Translations under genes and position numbers: made by a program | Shown here: positions 1 through 10,418 of the stretch, piece after piece | How positions within the stretch are numbered: the stretch's first letter is position 1 | Layout: every line of letters starts with the position of its first letter | Notes under the pieces: model-generated | Database searches by the model: none | What the model was told of the DNA's origin: nothing | Seen by the model: the letters and a program-made list of their open reading frames with translations, nothing else | Source: Mesostigma viride | Taxonomy: Eukaryota > Streptophyta > Mesostigmatophyceae > Mesostigmatales > Mesostigmataceae | DNA length: 33,500 nt | Reading direction: 5' to 3' | NCBI GenBank assembly: GCA_009746045.1 | Contig: RPFO01000165.1 | Location: forward strand, 1,949,325-1,982,824

Positions 1-953
1 TTTCAGGGTAGCTATGAGGGGCTGCCAGCGTTTGCCTCCCTGCATGGTGATGATCTGCATCTCCTGGGCCATCCCACTTGGCAAGAGTTGACTCTGGCCA
101 GGATCCAGAAACGGTTTGAACTGGGTAAGATCCAGTACATGGTTGAGAATGAGCCCATGGTGTTTTGTGGAATGCAGGCGACCTTGGTCCATCAGCAGGG
201 TACATGGTCCATCAGCTGGAGGGTGGTAAGGATTATCCTCAGCAGATCATAGATGCCTTGCAGGAGCCCATCACCCAGGCCAGATGTGCAACAATACGAG
301 GTATGTTGGCATGGCTGGCCAGCATTTGTGCTCCTGACCTGTTGGTACTGAGTCGGTTGACCGATTCCCAACTGGTTGAGGTGGGTGCTGAGAGAGTGGT
401 AGAGGCTGTTCGCATGTCTCCCCCTCTCATGCTGGGTCCTTTGGATTTGTACAGGCCTTTTGACATGATGCTCTATGTGGACAGTTCTATGGATAGTAGG
501 AAGGTCACAGAGGTCAGGGGCCGTGCAGCAGCATTAATATCCCTGGTGCAGGAACAGTCCTCTCTGGTCTGCTGGTACAGTCGGTTGCAAAACAGGGTAA
601 CTCCCAGCAGTGACATTGCTGAGTGCAGGGCAATCTGTGAAGGGCTTCATACTGCTCTTTACTTGAGGGAGCTATTTTACCAGCTATGTCAAGTGGCTTC
701 CTGTCGGTTGCAGATGCACACACTGGTAAGAACTGACAGCATGGGCATGGTGCAGTTTGTGCACAGGCAGCTGGCCAGGAGCAGGGACCTTGATTATTTG
801 TTGCTCAAGGAAATGTCTTGCTTAGCTAACATTGAACATGTGGCTGGCGTGGACAACCCTGCAGATGCTCTCACCAAGCTGGAGGAGAAGGCTGAGCTGC
901 AATACCCTTTGCTTCGTGGGCTCATGGCCTCCAAGGGGGGAGGGCCAGAGTAG
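1..953 (+). pseudogene. Copia-like RT C-terminus and RNase H, frameshifted
   Basis: From base 1, frame 1 encodes the RT catalytic segment (ASLHGDDLHL) and the following RT thumb region, and then meets a stop at 248-250. Frame 3 takes over from about 216 and runs to the TAG at 951-953. It encodes the RNase H core: YVDSSMD, a glutamate in IAECRA, RTDSMG and GVDNPADALTK. Compared with the intact homologue at 17341-18297, one base is missing near 215 (ATCAGCTGGAGG here, ATCAGGATGGAGG there). That deletion explains the frame change. The product would be the polymerase end of a Copia-type polyprotein, which copies element RNA into DNA in cytoplasmic particles. The gene is broken, and its 5' end lies outside the window. 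Confidence 0.85.
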
Positions 954-1890
954 ACCAAACAGCCTTGCTCTAGGTGGGAGGCATCCCAGTGGGCTGGGCA
1001 GCCACGTGGTGGCTGACAGCAGGTCCTTCAGAGTTCAGACACACTCTGCTGGACAGGGGTCAGGGTGGAGTCACTCCCCTGGCTGAGAATTTCGCCTGGC
1101 TCTGTCATGGAGCTGCAGAAGAGTCTTAAGGACTTTGTAATGGGCCTTGGGTCTTCATGGAATGGACCCTGCAAGGGCAGCCCAAGTGTTGGCTCTAACA
1201 GGTTGCTGTACATTTGTATATATTCTCTGTAACCAACCTGTTGCATGCTAATAAAATCCCTGGTTGTGTGACCATGTTGGACGTGGTTGCCAGGGGCCTC
1301 ACTATGGGTTATACTTCTTTATAATAAAACATAATCTTGTTATTGTCATGTCTTGTTGTTTGTGATGCTCAGTTCCAGGAGCTGATCCAAACCTGGAGGA
1401 TATGGGGTGGGGTTCGATTCCCCAGCTGACCTCAGCCTGGCATGTATGAATCCTGAGTTTATCCCTCAGTGAGGACATGGGCTCCCCATGTGTTGGCTAA
1501 CATTTGTCAGGGCTCTCTCAGTCTTTGGAAGGATTTAAAAGATAAAGGAGGCTCCGTGGCGGGCGCCATATGAACGGGCGCCTGTGATAACTGGATGACC
1601 AGGAACTCACAATAGTACGTTCATGGACTCCTCTATCCAAACTCCTCTGACTAAGTGAAGACCTAACTTTAATCTACACCAGGTTCCCAAAGAAAGGGTT
1701 GGGATGTCATGTGGGTCAGAGGGCAACCTTTGAACCAATGAGCAGGCCTAGCTAATATTTGGAGGCACCTCAGGTTCCAAAAGAAAAGGCAGGTCTGGTC
1801 TCTGGGAGGGATCAGATGTCTGAAGGCTTGTGGGGACAGTGGCTGATAGGTTCTCAGGCTGGTCCAAGCTCCAAAACAAGAAAGGGTTGG
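954..1890 (+). other. 3' noncoding region of copy A
   Basis: This stretch has no supported gene. It lies between the RNase H stop and the 3' LTR and aligns in blocks with 18298-18495 plus 22901-23719 of copy B. Shared blocks include the AATAAA at 1250-1255 followed by CCTGGTTGTGTGACCATGT, a GGGGTTCGATTCCCC block near 1411, a GGGCGCC-rich block near 1560-1585, and AACTCACAATAGTACGTTC near 1604. Conservation between diverged copies suggests that the region is part of the element and under some constraint, but its role is unknown. Confidence 0.7.
1873..1890 (+). promoter_or_regulatory. Polypurine tract of copy A
   Basis: A purine-rich run ending in AAGAAAGGGTTGG directly abuts the LTR start AGTTAG. 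The same tract precedes the 3' LTR of copy B at 23702-23719. In this class of element the tract primes plus-strand DNA synthesis. That role is inferred from position and conservation. Confidence 0.6.
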
Positions 1891-2707
1891 AGTTAGCATA
1901 TTGGGGCACCAATGTGCTAGATGGATGCAGGTTGAGGAGACCTTTCCAACGCCGTGTCAACCGCCTAGAACAGACAAGGGACTAGAAAGTTATCAAGTCC
2001 CGAAGTACTGCCGACCGGTGGGCGAGGGCGGTGCACTCTCAGGGCATAGTGGACAGGACACGTGGCAGGCCGTGCCTGCACAGGCTTAGCCTGACTCTCA
2101 CGTGACTGGGACACAGTGTACTGAGGGCTCAACGGTACTGTGGCTAGTAGAAGCCAGTAACCAGCCAGCAGGTCTGCAAGGATGTAAGTCCTTGCAGGAC
2201 TGTGGCAGGTCCTGTGCTGTCCTAGACACAGGATAGCCAGAGATTCCTGTATGCTGCCTGTAACAAGGATGCAGGGCAGCGATACGAGGCTCTGGCAATG
2301 TAGCGTTGCCCAGCGTTGCTCATGACCGAGGAACAAGGATGGAACGAGGTTGCATATAGCTCGAGGCTCAACGAGGCAACGAGCGTCTTCACACACGAAC
2401 CTTGGTCGTCACGACGAGTGGCGAGCCTATCGAGGGTCGTAGGCCTGGTGTGAGGATAAAGGTTGCTAGCCAGCAGCCTAGGGTCATTCCAGCCGGCAAG
2501 GACCAGGAGCTCACAAGCTCTGCTGACGAGTTGCTGCGCAAATCAGGGAGGAAACCAAAGGGGTAGGAATAACCTAACGCACCCAACACAAGTCCAGCAC
2601 AATCGACAGACCATCCAATTAAGGCACAAAGCAAAAACATGTCTCGGTTCCACCCCAAGTGGTGTAGGGCTCGCCAGCACCAAGCCTGGTGTGAGGTTCC
2701 CCTAACT
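1891..2707 (+). repeat. 3' LTR of copy A (end uncertain)
   Basis: It starts with AGTTAGCAT immediately after the polypurine tract, as in copy B, and shares long blocks with that LTR, such as GGACAGGACACGTGGCAGGCC. The proposed end is CTAACT at 2702-2707, which mirrors the AGTTAG start and matches the end of the copy B LTR. That makes it about 817 bp against 647 bp in copy B. The homology to copy B fades near 2530, so the true end could be earlier. Confidence 0.55.
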
Positions 2708-2868
2708 GCCTGGCACGGAGGCCTTGCCGGGAGGGACGGCACTGGGCAGGACACACGGAGTAAACAATGTTAACACCAAGGGCCAAGAACGACCAACCAA
2801 CTGGCCAGGCCATGAGGGCGACTCTATATACCGGAGGGACAACACCCTCAGGTCGGGCCTAAGGCCCA

Positions 2869-3078
2869 CTATCTAGTTGCCATCAGTCTGGAAGGTACAA
2901 TACCGCGCGTGGCCATCAGAACATCCAGATATGCATGGTAGTGAGCCACATCATCAGCATTGTCTTCATGCCTGTCTACCGTGAGGAAGACATCGGCCCA
3001 AACGCCGTCAGGAAAGAGGCCCAGGAAGGCCGAGGAGTAGTACCGGTGCTGGGTGAGCATCAAGTTTCGTCCAGCCAA
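2869..3078 (-). CDS. Short unassigned ORF
   Basis: A 69-codon minus-strand reading frame with normal-looking amino-acid composition, including a stretch reading VDRHEDNADDVAHYH. I recognise no family. It lies downstream, on the same strand, of the frameshifted coding region at 3734-5940, separated from it by tandem repeats. It may be a leftover piece of the same element. Positions 2708-2868 hold nothing else that I can support. Confidence 0.2.
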   Translation of the reverse strand: MAGRNLMLTQHRYYSSAFLGLFPDGVWADVFLTVDRHEDNADDVAHYHAYLDVLMATRGIVPSRLMATR

Positions 3079-3185
3079 GTTTCGGCCAGCCAGAGCGGCT
3101 GCTTAGGTTTTAGCGGGCAAGTGTTCGAAGCGCGTCATTGGTGAATTACTGGGGAACTTGGGTTTCCCCGCGAAACTCCAACCGC

Positions 3186-3495
3186 ACGTTCAGATTTCCA
3201 AATCTCAAGTAAAGTTCGGCGCAACTTTCTGAACGGGGGCAGTTGACGAGCAGCATTCCTCCGGACGAATGAATTGCGTTCCATACTTGCGCAAAATTTT
3301 GAAAGGTAGCTTGCGTGCAGCCCTACTTAAATTTGCGCGGACGTTCAGATTTCCAAATCTCAAGTAAATTTCGGCGGAACTTTCTGAACGGGGGTAGTTG
3401 GCGGGCAGCGTTCCTCCAGACGAATGAAATGCGTTCCATACTAGCGCAAAATTTTGAAAGGTAGCTTGCGTGCAGCCCTACTAAAATTTGCGCGA
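3186..3495. repeat. Tandem repeat, two copies of about 155 bp
   Basis: The block starting ACGTTCAGATTTCCAAATCT at 3186 recurs at 3341. The two units match at most positions, including ATTTTGAAAGGTAGCTTGCG and the final GCAGCCCTACT. No gene is supported here. The array separates the two minus-strand reading frames and could be subterminal sequence of a mobile element, but I could not find its ends. Confidence 0.85.
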
Positions 3496-3504
3496 AGTGT
3501 GGGA

Positions 3505-3700
3505 CTGAATATTCGTAACGGAAACTTTTTGGTAGTTGCCGTCACTTCCTCTTGTGCAAACGTGTGGGAGTGAAAATTCGTAACGGAAACTTTTTGGTAG
3601 TTGCCGTCACTTCATTTTGCGCGAGTGTTGGGCTGAAAATTCGTAACGGAAACTTTTTGGTAGTTGGCGTCACTTCCTTTGGTTCGACTGAAAATTCGCT
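3505..3700. repeat. Tandem repeat, three copies of about 64 bp
   Basis: The core ATTCGTAACGGAAACTTTTT followed by GGTAGTTGCCGTCACTTC occurs at 3511, 3576 and 3639. The copies are nearly identical. The block follows directly on the 155-bp repeats, so 3186-3700 is one composite noncoding array. Confidence 0.85.
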
Positions 3701-3733
3701 GAAATTCGCTGAATTCGTACCGTAGCCTAATTT

Positions 3734-5940
3734 TTAGTACCTCGAAGTGACGGGGCACCTAAAAATTTGCCCACAAGTACACTTGGCAGCGCGCTCACTG
3801 GGAAAAATTGTACAGCCGCTCCGGCGGGCCACTTGAACGAATTGTAATGGATGGACCACCTGGCCCCTAGCCCAGTCCAGAAAACCGCAGGCGAAAAGCT
3901 GAAGGAAAGGCTCAACAGCCACCAAGCAGAGGGCCCGAAGGAGCAGGCGGTGATACCGAATCCGGTTGCGCAGACCCGTAGGAAAGAACAGGTCCAACAG
4001 CGGCTCAACGTTGGCCGGCCACAAACGGATGTGACGGATCTCGCGAGCCCGCCACCGGCGTGCACACTGACGCGACCCGAAGGTCTCCAAGTACTCACTG
4101 GCCCTCGATCGGAGGAGGGTGGCCGCGGGCGTCCAAACCCTGTCCAGGAAGAGGCACTGGACGGCGGGCATCCCACTCTAGGGCGGGCTGTAGGTGCACC
4201 GCAGCATACGTCGCACCGGGCGCGACAGGATACTCTACCGTGAGGGCATCCGAAGCCATGATGCCCAGAGGCGGAGGATAAGCCCACTGGTAGCCACCGT
4301 AAGTGTCCACGTCGTTATGACGCCTAGCCCAGCGGTAAAGGACGCGGCGCACTAAAATCTCACCCTGAAACACTGGGTCAGCCAAAATCACCATGTCGAA
4401 GGGGGGCCTGTCCGTGTCCATTGGGAGATTGCGGTCCCGCGGCGCCCTGCACACTTGCGAAAACCCGTAGGACATAAGGGTAAGGGAAAGCTCCTGGGCA
4501 CTGAGCACGCGGGAGATCGCACTGGCGACACGCACCCACCGACATACCATACCCTGGAACTGCCGAATCCCGTGACTCATGAGTCTGATGCACCACGGAA
4601 GGAGCGCGATCCCGATCACCTTGGGCCAACTCCTTGACAGAGTCTGCAGCGCGGAGGGCGCGCAGATCAGCGCCGCTGGTCCTGACGACCGTAGCCAGCG
4701 TGCGAGTGCCCGAAGGGGCAGGAGCCGGAACAGGGGTAGGAACAGGCGCGGGCGCAGAGGGGGCCGGCACCACTGGAGACCGCGACGGACCTAGTGCTGC
4801 GACCGAGGAGGACGACGTGGCCTCCGACGAGGGCACACCCTCAGGCCACATGTTAAACACAAGACGCGTAGGGGGAGGCGCGCCACCGTAGAACTGGCTG
4901 CCATCAAGACTCCAGTCCGGCACCGGCACCCTCTGAGGAGGGCCACCCTCCCAGAGCCGAGGCAGGCCACTAGGGTCGCCAAAGAAACCCCGCGTTGGCT
5001 GCAAAGGAGCCTGGGAAGGCCCGGGAGCGGCAACAGCAGGCGAAACATCTGCAACAGAGGACTCGCGCTGAGGCGCAGGCGGGTCGACTGCAGTCACAGG
5101 GGTAGCGGTAGGCGTAGGAGCAACAGCAGTGGCAGGAACAACATTAGGCGCGACGGCAGGGGGACCCACGCCAGAGGACGACTGTGCCGCCATGAACGTC
5201 CCAAACACAGAGACTAATGACTGAATCTGTGCCTGCATGGCGGACACTGTCACCGCCAAGTTGGCAGTCGCTGGGTCCGCACTTTGAGGAGTAGGATCCA
5301 GCCCGACTGACCCGTGCCGTGACGAAAGGACCGACGCCAGAGAAGAAGGGACCAGGGACGGAGCCGGCAGACCCTCAGACTCCGAGGAGGCGGTGACGGA
5401 GGGGGGATACGCCGGGGTGTAGGGCACATCCAGAGGCGCGCATACCGAGGAGGCGCCGGCGTAGGGGGAGGACTCCGAGGACTGATCCGCTATCTGAGTC
5501 CATAAATTCTACGGCCCGAAGGAGGTCGCAAGGATTGTCATCTAACTGTGCATCACCCTCGACCGGGAGCCACTGGAAAATCTCCCTGAGGCAAGAGCGC
5601 CCCACAGGGGTAGAAAGGTAGGAAAAGACCCTGGGGCCCTGGAGTACGGCATCTATCTGTCCGATGGCGCGGGGCAACGGGGCCCACACCCGAGGACGCA
5701 GTGCCCAGCATCGTCAAAGCTGTGGACGACCAACTGCTGGCCCTGCGGGTCCGGACCATACGAGGAGACTCCGAAAAGAGCTGCCTGAACCAGAGCTGCG
5801 CGATCCGCCGGCAGGGCAGAGTGAATACGGCCACCCGGGTAGCTAGCCCGGGAGACCCAACGACCCGGAAGAATCTCATGATACAGCTCAGGATCAGGAG
5901 CCGTAGGCAGGGGCTCCACCGAAGGGGTAGGAGTAGACAT
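3734..5940 (-). pseudogene. Unrecognised multi-frame coding region, possibly a retroelement ORF
   Basis: A chain of overlapping minus-strand frames begins at an ATG at 5940 (MSTPTPSVEP). It continues across single-base frame changes near 5680 and 5465, near the 4600s, and near 4170, down to 3734. At each change the protein reads on without an intron-like gap, which points to indels rather than splicing. The middle part (about 4650-5430) is rich in Pro, Ala and Ser and contains a short helical segment (AMQAQIQSLVSVFG). The last part contains CTCGQIFRC. I recognise no domain. It could be the gag-like ORF of an unidentified retroelement or a decayed host gene. Its 5' end lies about 175 bp from the broken chromodomain of the gypsy element, so it probably arrived with the DNA that truncated that element. 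Some indels could be assembly errors. Confidence 0.45.
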
Positions 5941-6037
5941 GACGGCTGCGGAGGGGGGGGGGAACAACAACCAACCACCCGGCGACAGCAGTCATACATG
6001 AGAAAGGAGAAGGTCTACGACTAGAGTTTATGCAGGG

Positions 6038-6044
6038 TTTTATA
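6038..6044 (-). promoter_or_regulatory. Possible TATA box
   Basis: The minus strand reads GTATAAAACCC about 100 bp upstream of the ATG at 5940. Position and sequence fit a TATA box for the unrecognised coding region, but nothing else supports it. Confidence 0.3.
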
Positions 6045-6116
6045 CTCCTGCAGAAGGCGGCTATACACCCATCTAGTTCACTCTCTGTATACCACACCCT
6101 ATAACACTACTTCACT

Positions 6117-7973
6117 ACGGGCATACATCCATTTGACCTTGTACTGGCGCTGAGTACCGCGACCCTTTTTAATATCTCTATGGGCCACGATACTCTCTAC
6201 CTCATCCTCTACCTCGCCAGTGTCAGGGTTCTGTTCTAAAGGGGCAGGGGCTAACTCTCTACCTGCGAATGTGCTTTGATGGTAGAGTTTCAACTGACTT
6301 CTATGGAAGGTGCGCGAATGGGTTTGCCAAGAGGTAGGAATGTCTATTTCATAAAAGAAAATTACCTACTCTAGACAACACACGGAAAGGTCCTAAGAAG
6401 GCAGGCCTAAGTTTTACTTTCAGTTCAGCCTCAAACTTGTGTGCGAAGCGGCCAACACGAGGGCCTTTTACTAGGACTAGATCTCCTATTTCTATTTCTG
6501 GGGCTCTTCTATCTAGTGAGGCACGCAACCTATAGCAAGCTACTTGGCTTGCGCCCTATGGTACCCTGCAATAGCGTTGTCGTGGGCATTCTTCATTTTA
6601 TCTAATAACGCCTGCACACCTTCTACAGTATCTTGGGACACGTAATCCTTGTCCCTTAAAGGACTGGCTAAAAGAGAGGTAGGGGTGAGAGGTTGTCTAC
6701 CAGTATCTAAGAAGAAGGGCATATAACCATGGGCGGCCTGAGGGCAATTGTTAAGGGAAAACTCTACTAGGCATAGATAATCCTCCCAATCACTCCCAGA
6801 ACCATTCACATAGTGCCGCAAAGCTTCTTCCACTACCCTATTCAAACGTTCTACTAGATGAGACGAGGAGGAGTGGTAGGCAGTACCGAAGGTGACCTTA
6901 GTACCGATAGCAGCAAAGAACTGCTGCCAAAAATCTGAGGTAAATCATTTATCCTTATCTGAAATAAACTGTCTACTCAAGTTACCATGATGCCGATAAA
7001 CGTTATTGAGGTATAGGCGGGCACAATCGCGTGCAGTGAGGTCAAGAGGACAAGGCACTAGCTAGATGGCACATACGCGTAAAGCGATCTACAAACACCA
7101 GGATCTGAGCATTACCCTTATCATTCTTTTTAAAAGGTCCTACAAAATCCATCATGATGGACTCCCAGGGCATGATGGGATCAGGAAGGGTTCTAGGCTC
7201 GGCTATCTGCCCTACGTTGCTAGGTTTCATTTCCTGACAGGATTGGCAGGTCCTAACATACTCATCTACCTCCTCAGGGACTCAGGGCCAGTAGTAGGAG
7301 CGGGTTACTAAATCCCGCACCCGTTTACCACCCTGGTGAGCAGCTAAATCATGCAATTCAAAAAGCAAGGAAGAGCGACAGATAGGAGGGACATATAGGC
7401 GCCGTTGAGGGGGAGAATCTTTTAACTGCACATATAGAAATCCACCTACGAACTTACCGGGATATCTACCTAACTGTTGGGGATGGGAGGCAATAGCAGC
7501 TTAAGCTTCCGGCTCAGTGGCCGTGAATCTACTGATAAGGCGTTCTAGATCAGAGGTAGGCGTCGCTACAGAAGTATATCTATGTCAGAGGTCACCTACC
7601 GCCTTGCCAAAGAGAAGGGGAGGACCTAGAGGGACTATATTATCATAGGACTTTCCTGCCCTAGTCGATATATGGCTCAGAGGTATAGAAATTTTATTTT
7701 TCCCCTCCCCCCCCACAGAGACCACAGGAAGGGCCTCACAAGGGAGAGAGAGTCCTACGTGAGAAAGGAGGTCAGGCATACGGACAGCAGTATGAAAGAG
7801 GTACTAAGGTGTATTGTTCATCATCAGGCAAATCACCATAGGGAGAGACACCAAGAGTGGTAGGCACTTAGGGTGGTGTTGAGAACATCTAAATCCTCGA
7901 AAAAGGAGCAATCCGCACGGCGGGAGAGGGCATCAGGCACAATATTATCTACACCCTTAACATACTGAAGTTT
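6117..7973 (-). pseudogene. Gypsy integrase and truncated chromodomain
   Basis: Reading down the minus strand, the RNase H-integrase linker (KGVDNIVPDALSRR, about 7950) is followed by an integrase zinc-binding region. That region has ELHDLAAHQGG, then YYWP, then CQSCQEMK near 7235. The catalytic core comes next: MMDFVGPF near 7150, SDKD.FTS near 6950 and LVERLNR near 6840, the D, D and E positions. A GPF-type module (FLGPFRVLSRVG) lies near 6400. The segment ends with VESIVAHRDI...QYKVKW, the first half of a chromodomain. Such integrases insert element DNA, and the chromodomain steers them to marked chromatin. Several stops interrupt the frame, and the chromodomain is cut off after its tryptophan. 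Confidence 0.85.
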
Positions 7974-8452
7974 CACTACAATACGCTTCCGCGGACACCT
8001 TTTTCAGCGGGGAAAGTGCCCCCGGGCTTCCGGGGCAAATTCAGCAAGCGCTGCGGAACTTAGATACTAAAATTTCGTTTTTGGTTCGTACCGTACAGCC
8101 AATCATTTTGCGCCCGGATCAAATTGTGATCTGGGCACTGAACACAAAAATTTCAGCGGAACGTACGAAAAACCAACGCAACTACAGAAAATTTTCAGTG
8201 ACGAAACTGTAGTACCGTGTACCAAGCAAAGTATAGTAGGACTTCGCTAAAATCACGTTCGGAATTTTTCCCCGCAAGATTCCCCCGCAAGATTCCCCCG
8301 CACGATTCCCCCCGCTAGGTTCAGGCTCCAGTCGATGCTCGCCAAATGGCGCAAAAAAAGAAACATATGTTAAAATCAACGGTGCAAATCCTCGTTACCG
8401 CTCGGGTAACATTCTCACTCATTTCGCGTCTCCTACGAACCGTATTGTAGTG
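7974..8452. mobile_element. 479-bp CACTA-like non-autonomous element
   Basis: It begins CACTACAATACG (7974-7985) and ends CGTATTGTAGTG (8441-8452), a perfect 12-bp terminal inverted repeat with CACTA termini. It is flanked by TT on both sides. Removing it and one TT restores the gypsy frame across the RNase H-integrase linker (EFLA, one stop, FSPFIKLQYVKGVDN), so the borders are firm. Inside is a 13-bp tandem repeat (CCCCGCAAGATTC, 8270-8314), and no coding capacity is visible. It must have been mobilised by a transposase made elsewhere. Confidence 0.85.
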
Positions 8453-9570
8453 TTAATAAAAGGGGAAAATTATGCTAAGAACTCCATCCACCGCGCTTGA
8501 CGAGGGGTAAGGTTAGGTTGGGAAAGGAGGTGGGTGAGGGCCTGAGGGGACGGTGGTCCGTTTGTATAACTAACCGATAAGGATCTAACTCACAAGGCTC
8601 GTTAAGGCAGACATCGAACTGAGCACCCTTAAGGAAATGCTGCCATGCGTGACAACAACTTGTTGATATACCACGGCCAACAATTCTTGCTGGTGGACAG
8701 GGTAGTTGCGCTCCGCAGGGAGCATAGTCCTAGAAATGTACTCTATCGGTTGCAAACCCTGTCTCTGATCCTGAAGGAGAACACCACCTATGGCTACTTT
8801 ACTAGCATCTGTGGCTACCACGAAGGGTTTAGTGGTATCTGGAAGGATGAGAACAGGAGGAGTGAGGAGGAGGGATACTAAACAAACAAAGGCCGACTGA
8901 CACTCATCACTTCCAGAGGAAAGGAATATCCTTCTTTAACAGGTGATTTGTGGGCGCCGCTATAGTGGCGAAACGAGGAATAAAGCGCCTATAATATGAG
9001 GCAATACCTAGGAAACTACGTACACTCTTAATAACATCAGTAGGGGTAGGCCAATCCTGAATAGACTTGGTTTTATCCGGGTCAGTAGCGACACCGGCAT
9101 CTGATAACACATGGCCTAAAAAGGGTACACTCCTACCCGAGCGCACTTTAGCACGGCGAGCCCACAAAGAATTTTCAGCCATTATCTCTAAAACCTTCTT
9201 TAAATCACGGAGGAGTGTTTCAAAATTTGGAGAATAAATAAGAATATCATCTAAGTAAGCCTGGGCACAGGAACGATCGTGCTCAGCTGAAGAAACAGAG
9301 GAGAAGGAAGGATCTTTTAAGTCAGAGGAAACCTGGGGAAGGTGAGAATTGCCCATAACAGGCCTAAGCACTTCATTTATAGCATCTGAAAGGAAGCAGG
9401 GGAATTACATAATCCCATAGCTGCTACTCTAAACTGGTAATGGCCAAAAGGGGTGGCAAAAGCAGTTTTATGACAATCCTCAGGCGCTATTCGCAACTGC
9501 CAAAAGCCATCTGCACAATCTAACACGGTGAAACATGTAGAACCCTTAACCTTATTAAATATATCATCAA
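8453..9570 (-). pseudogene. Gypsy RT (main part) and RNase H
   Basis: The upper part encodes DDIFNKVKG, VLDCADGFWQLRI, FGHYQFRV and LCNSPASFQ, the RT palm motifs. After a frame change, AYLDDILIYSP gives the catalytic YLDD near 9260. Then come LGHVLSDAG and SFLGIASYYRRFI. RNase H follows: VATDAS near 8820, HQQELLAV, and, after another indel, TDHRPL and LSQPNLTPRQARWMEFLA near 8480. About 36 residues lie between NEVLRPVMG and YLDD, longer than the roughly 10 I expect in gypsy RTs. The upstream part of RT continues at 25012-25510, beyond the LINE insertion. Confidence 0.85.
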
Positions 9571-9771
9571 CTCGGTGGCGCTCCGGCACCAGCTATTTGC
9601 CCCGCAGCCTCTTGTTCCGGCCGGGCGGCCTTGTGGTAGCTGTGGGCAGCCGCTGGATCCCACGGGGACTCACTACCTTGCCTGCATGGGGGGCCAACAG
9701 AATCAGAATTGGTATTTGTATTTGCACACTGTCCTCCTGACGGTGGTGCTCGCCATGATTCGGTCGGTTTT
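9571..9771 (+). pseudogene. LINE ORF C-terminal zinc-finger segment (left half)
   Basis: Frame 2 encodes CGSCGQPLDPTGTHYLAC, a C-x2-C-x9-H-x3-C motif of the kind found near the C-terminus of many LINE polyproteins. It is followed by LAMIRSVL, after which the LTR element begins. The frame has no stop here. The right half resumes at 24372. Confidence 0.65.
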
Positions 9772-10418
9772 AGTTAGCATTTTGGGCAACCAATATGCTA
9801 AGTGGATGCAGTTTGAAAAGACCTTTCCAACGCCGTGCTAACCGCCTGAAACAGACAAGGGACAAGAAAGATATGAGGTCCCGAAGTCCTAGCCGTCCGC
9901 GGTCGGCGAGGGTGCAACCTTCTGGGGTAGTGGACAGGACACGTGGCAGGCCGTGCCTGCACAGGCTTAGCCTGACTATCACGTGACTGTAGTCCACGTA
10001 GACCAGGAGGGACAGCAGCCTGCGACTGGTGGGGTACTGGAACTGGCACAAGGCTGCAAGGATACTAGGTCTTGCAGGCTTGTGACAGGTCCTGTACTTC
10101 CTAGGTTGCAGGTGGCTAGGTAAATCCAGTTCGTCCTGGCTCTGCAAGGATGCCAGTGGACGTTGAGGATTTGCTAGCAAGCCTGCAATATGCCTCGTCA
10201 CGCCGATGGGAACGAGGAGCAACAAAGAAGCATATAGCTTGGTCATGGGAATGGCCAAGCTATCTCGGAAGCACGCGCTCTGGTTGCCCACTTGAACGTG
10301 GAAGTGACCAACAAGGTGTGGCTTGGTGTTTGGGCTAAGGATTGCTGTCCCCAGCAATTGGCTCAAGCTTTGCGTGAAAGACCAAGAGCTCACACGCTCT
10401 GGGCTGGTTCGTCTAACT
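9772..10418 (+). repeat. 5' LTR of copy B
   Basis: It is identical by eye to 23720-24366 over 647 bases. Its first base follows the left copy of GTTTT. Its last bases are CTAACT, after which the two LTRs diverge at once. It should hold the promoter and the transcript start; I could not assign a TATA box with confidence. Confidence 0.92.

Larger units (their letters stand above)
1..2707 (+). mobile_element. Copia-like LTR retrotransposon copy A, 3' part only
   Basis: This is the 3' portion of an LTR retrotransposon whose 5' part lies outside the window. It holds the end of RT, RNase H, a noncoding region of about 0.94 kb, a purine-rich tract and a 3' LTR. It belongs to the same family as the complete element at 9772-24366. 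The RT/RNase H proteins are near-identical over long stretches, and blocks of the 3' noncoding region and the LTR start (AGTTAGCAT) are shared. The LTR is clearly diverged from the other copy, so this is a different subfamily or an older insertion. The 5' end is not visible, so its target duplication cannot be checked. Confidence 0.85.

Noticed and set aside
1363-1432. Possible tRNA gene with a good T-arm and D-arm
   Set aside because: No 7-bp acceptor stem can be formed, and the anticodon arm does not pair. In copy B the D-arm is lost. I treat it as a tRNA-like block only.
9770-10393. Antisense frames of 207 and 282 codons across the LTRs
   Set aside because: They are the same noncoding LTR sequence read backwards in both copies, with no recognisable protein features.
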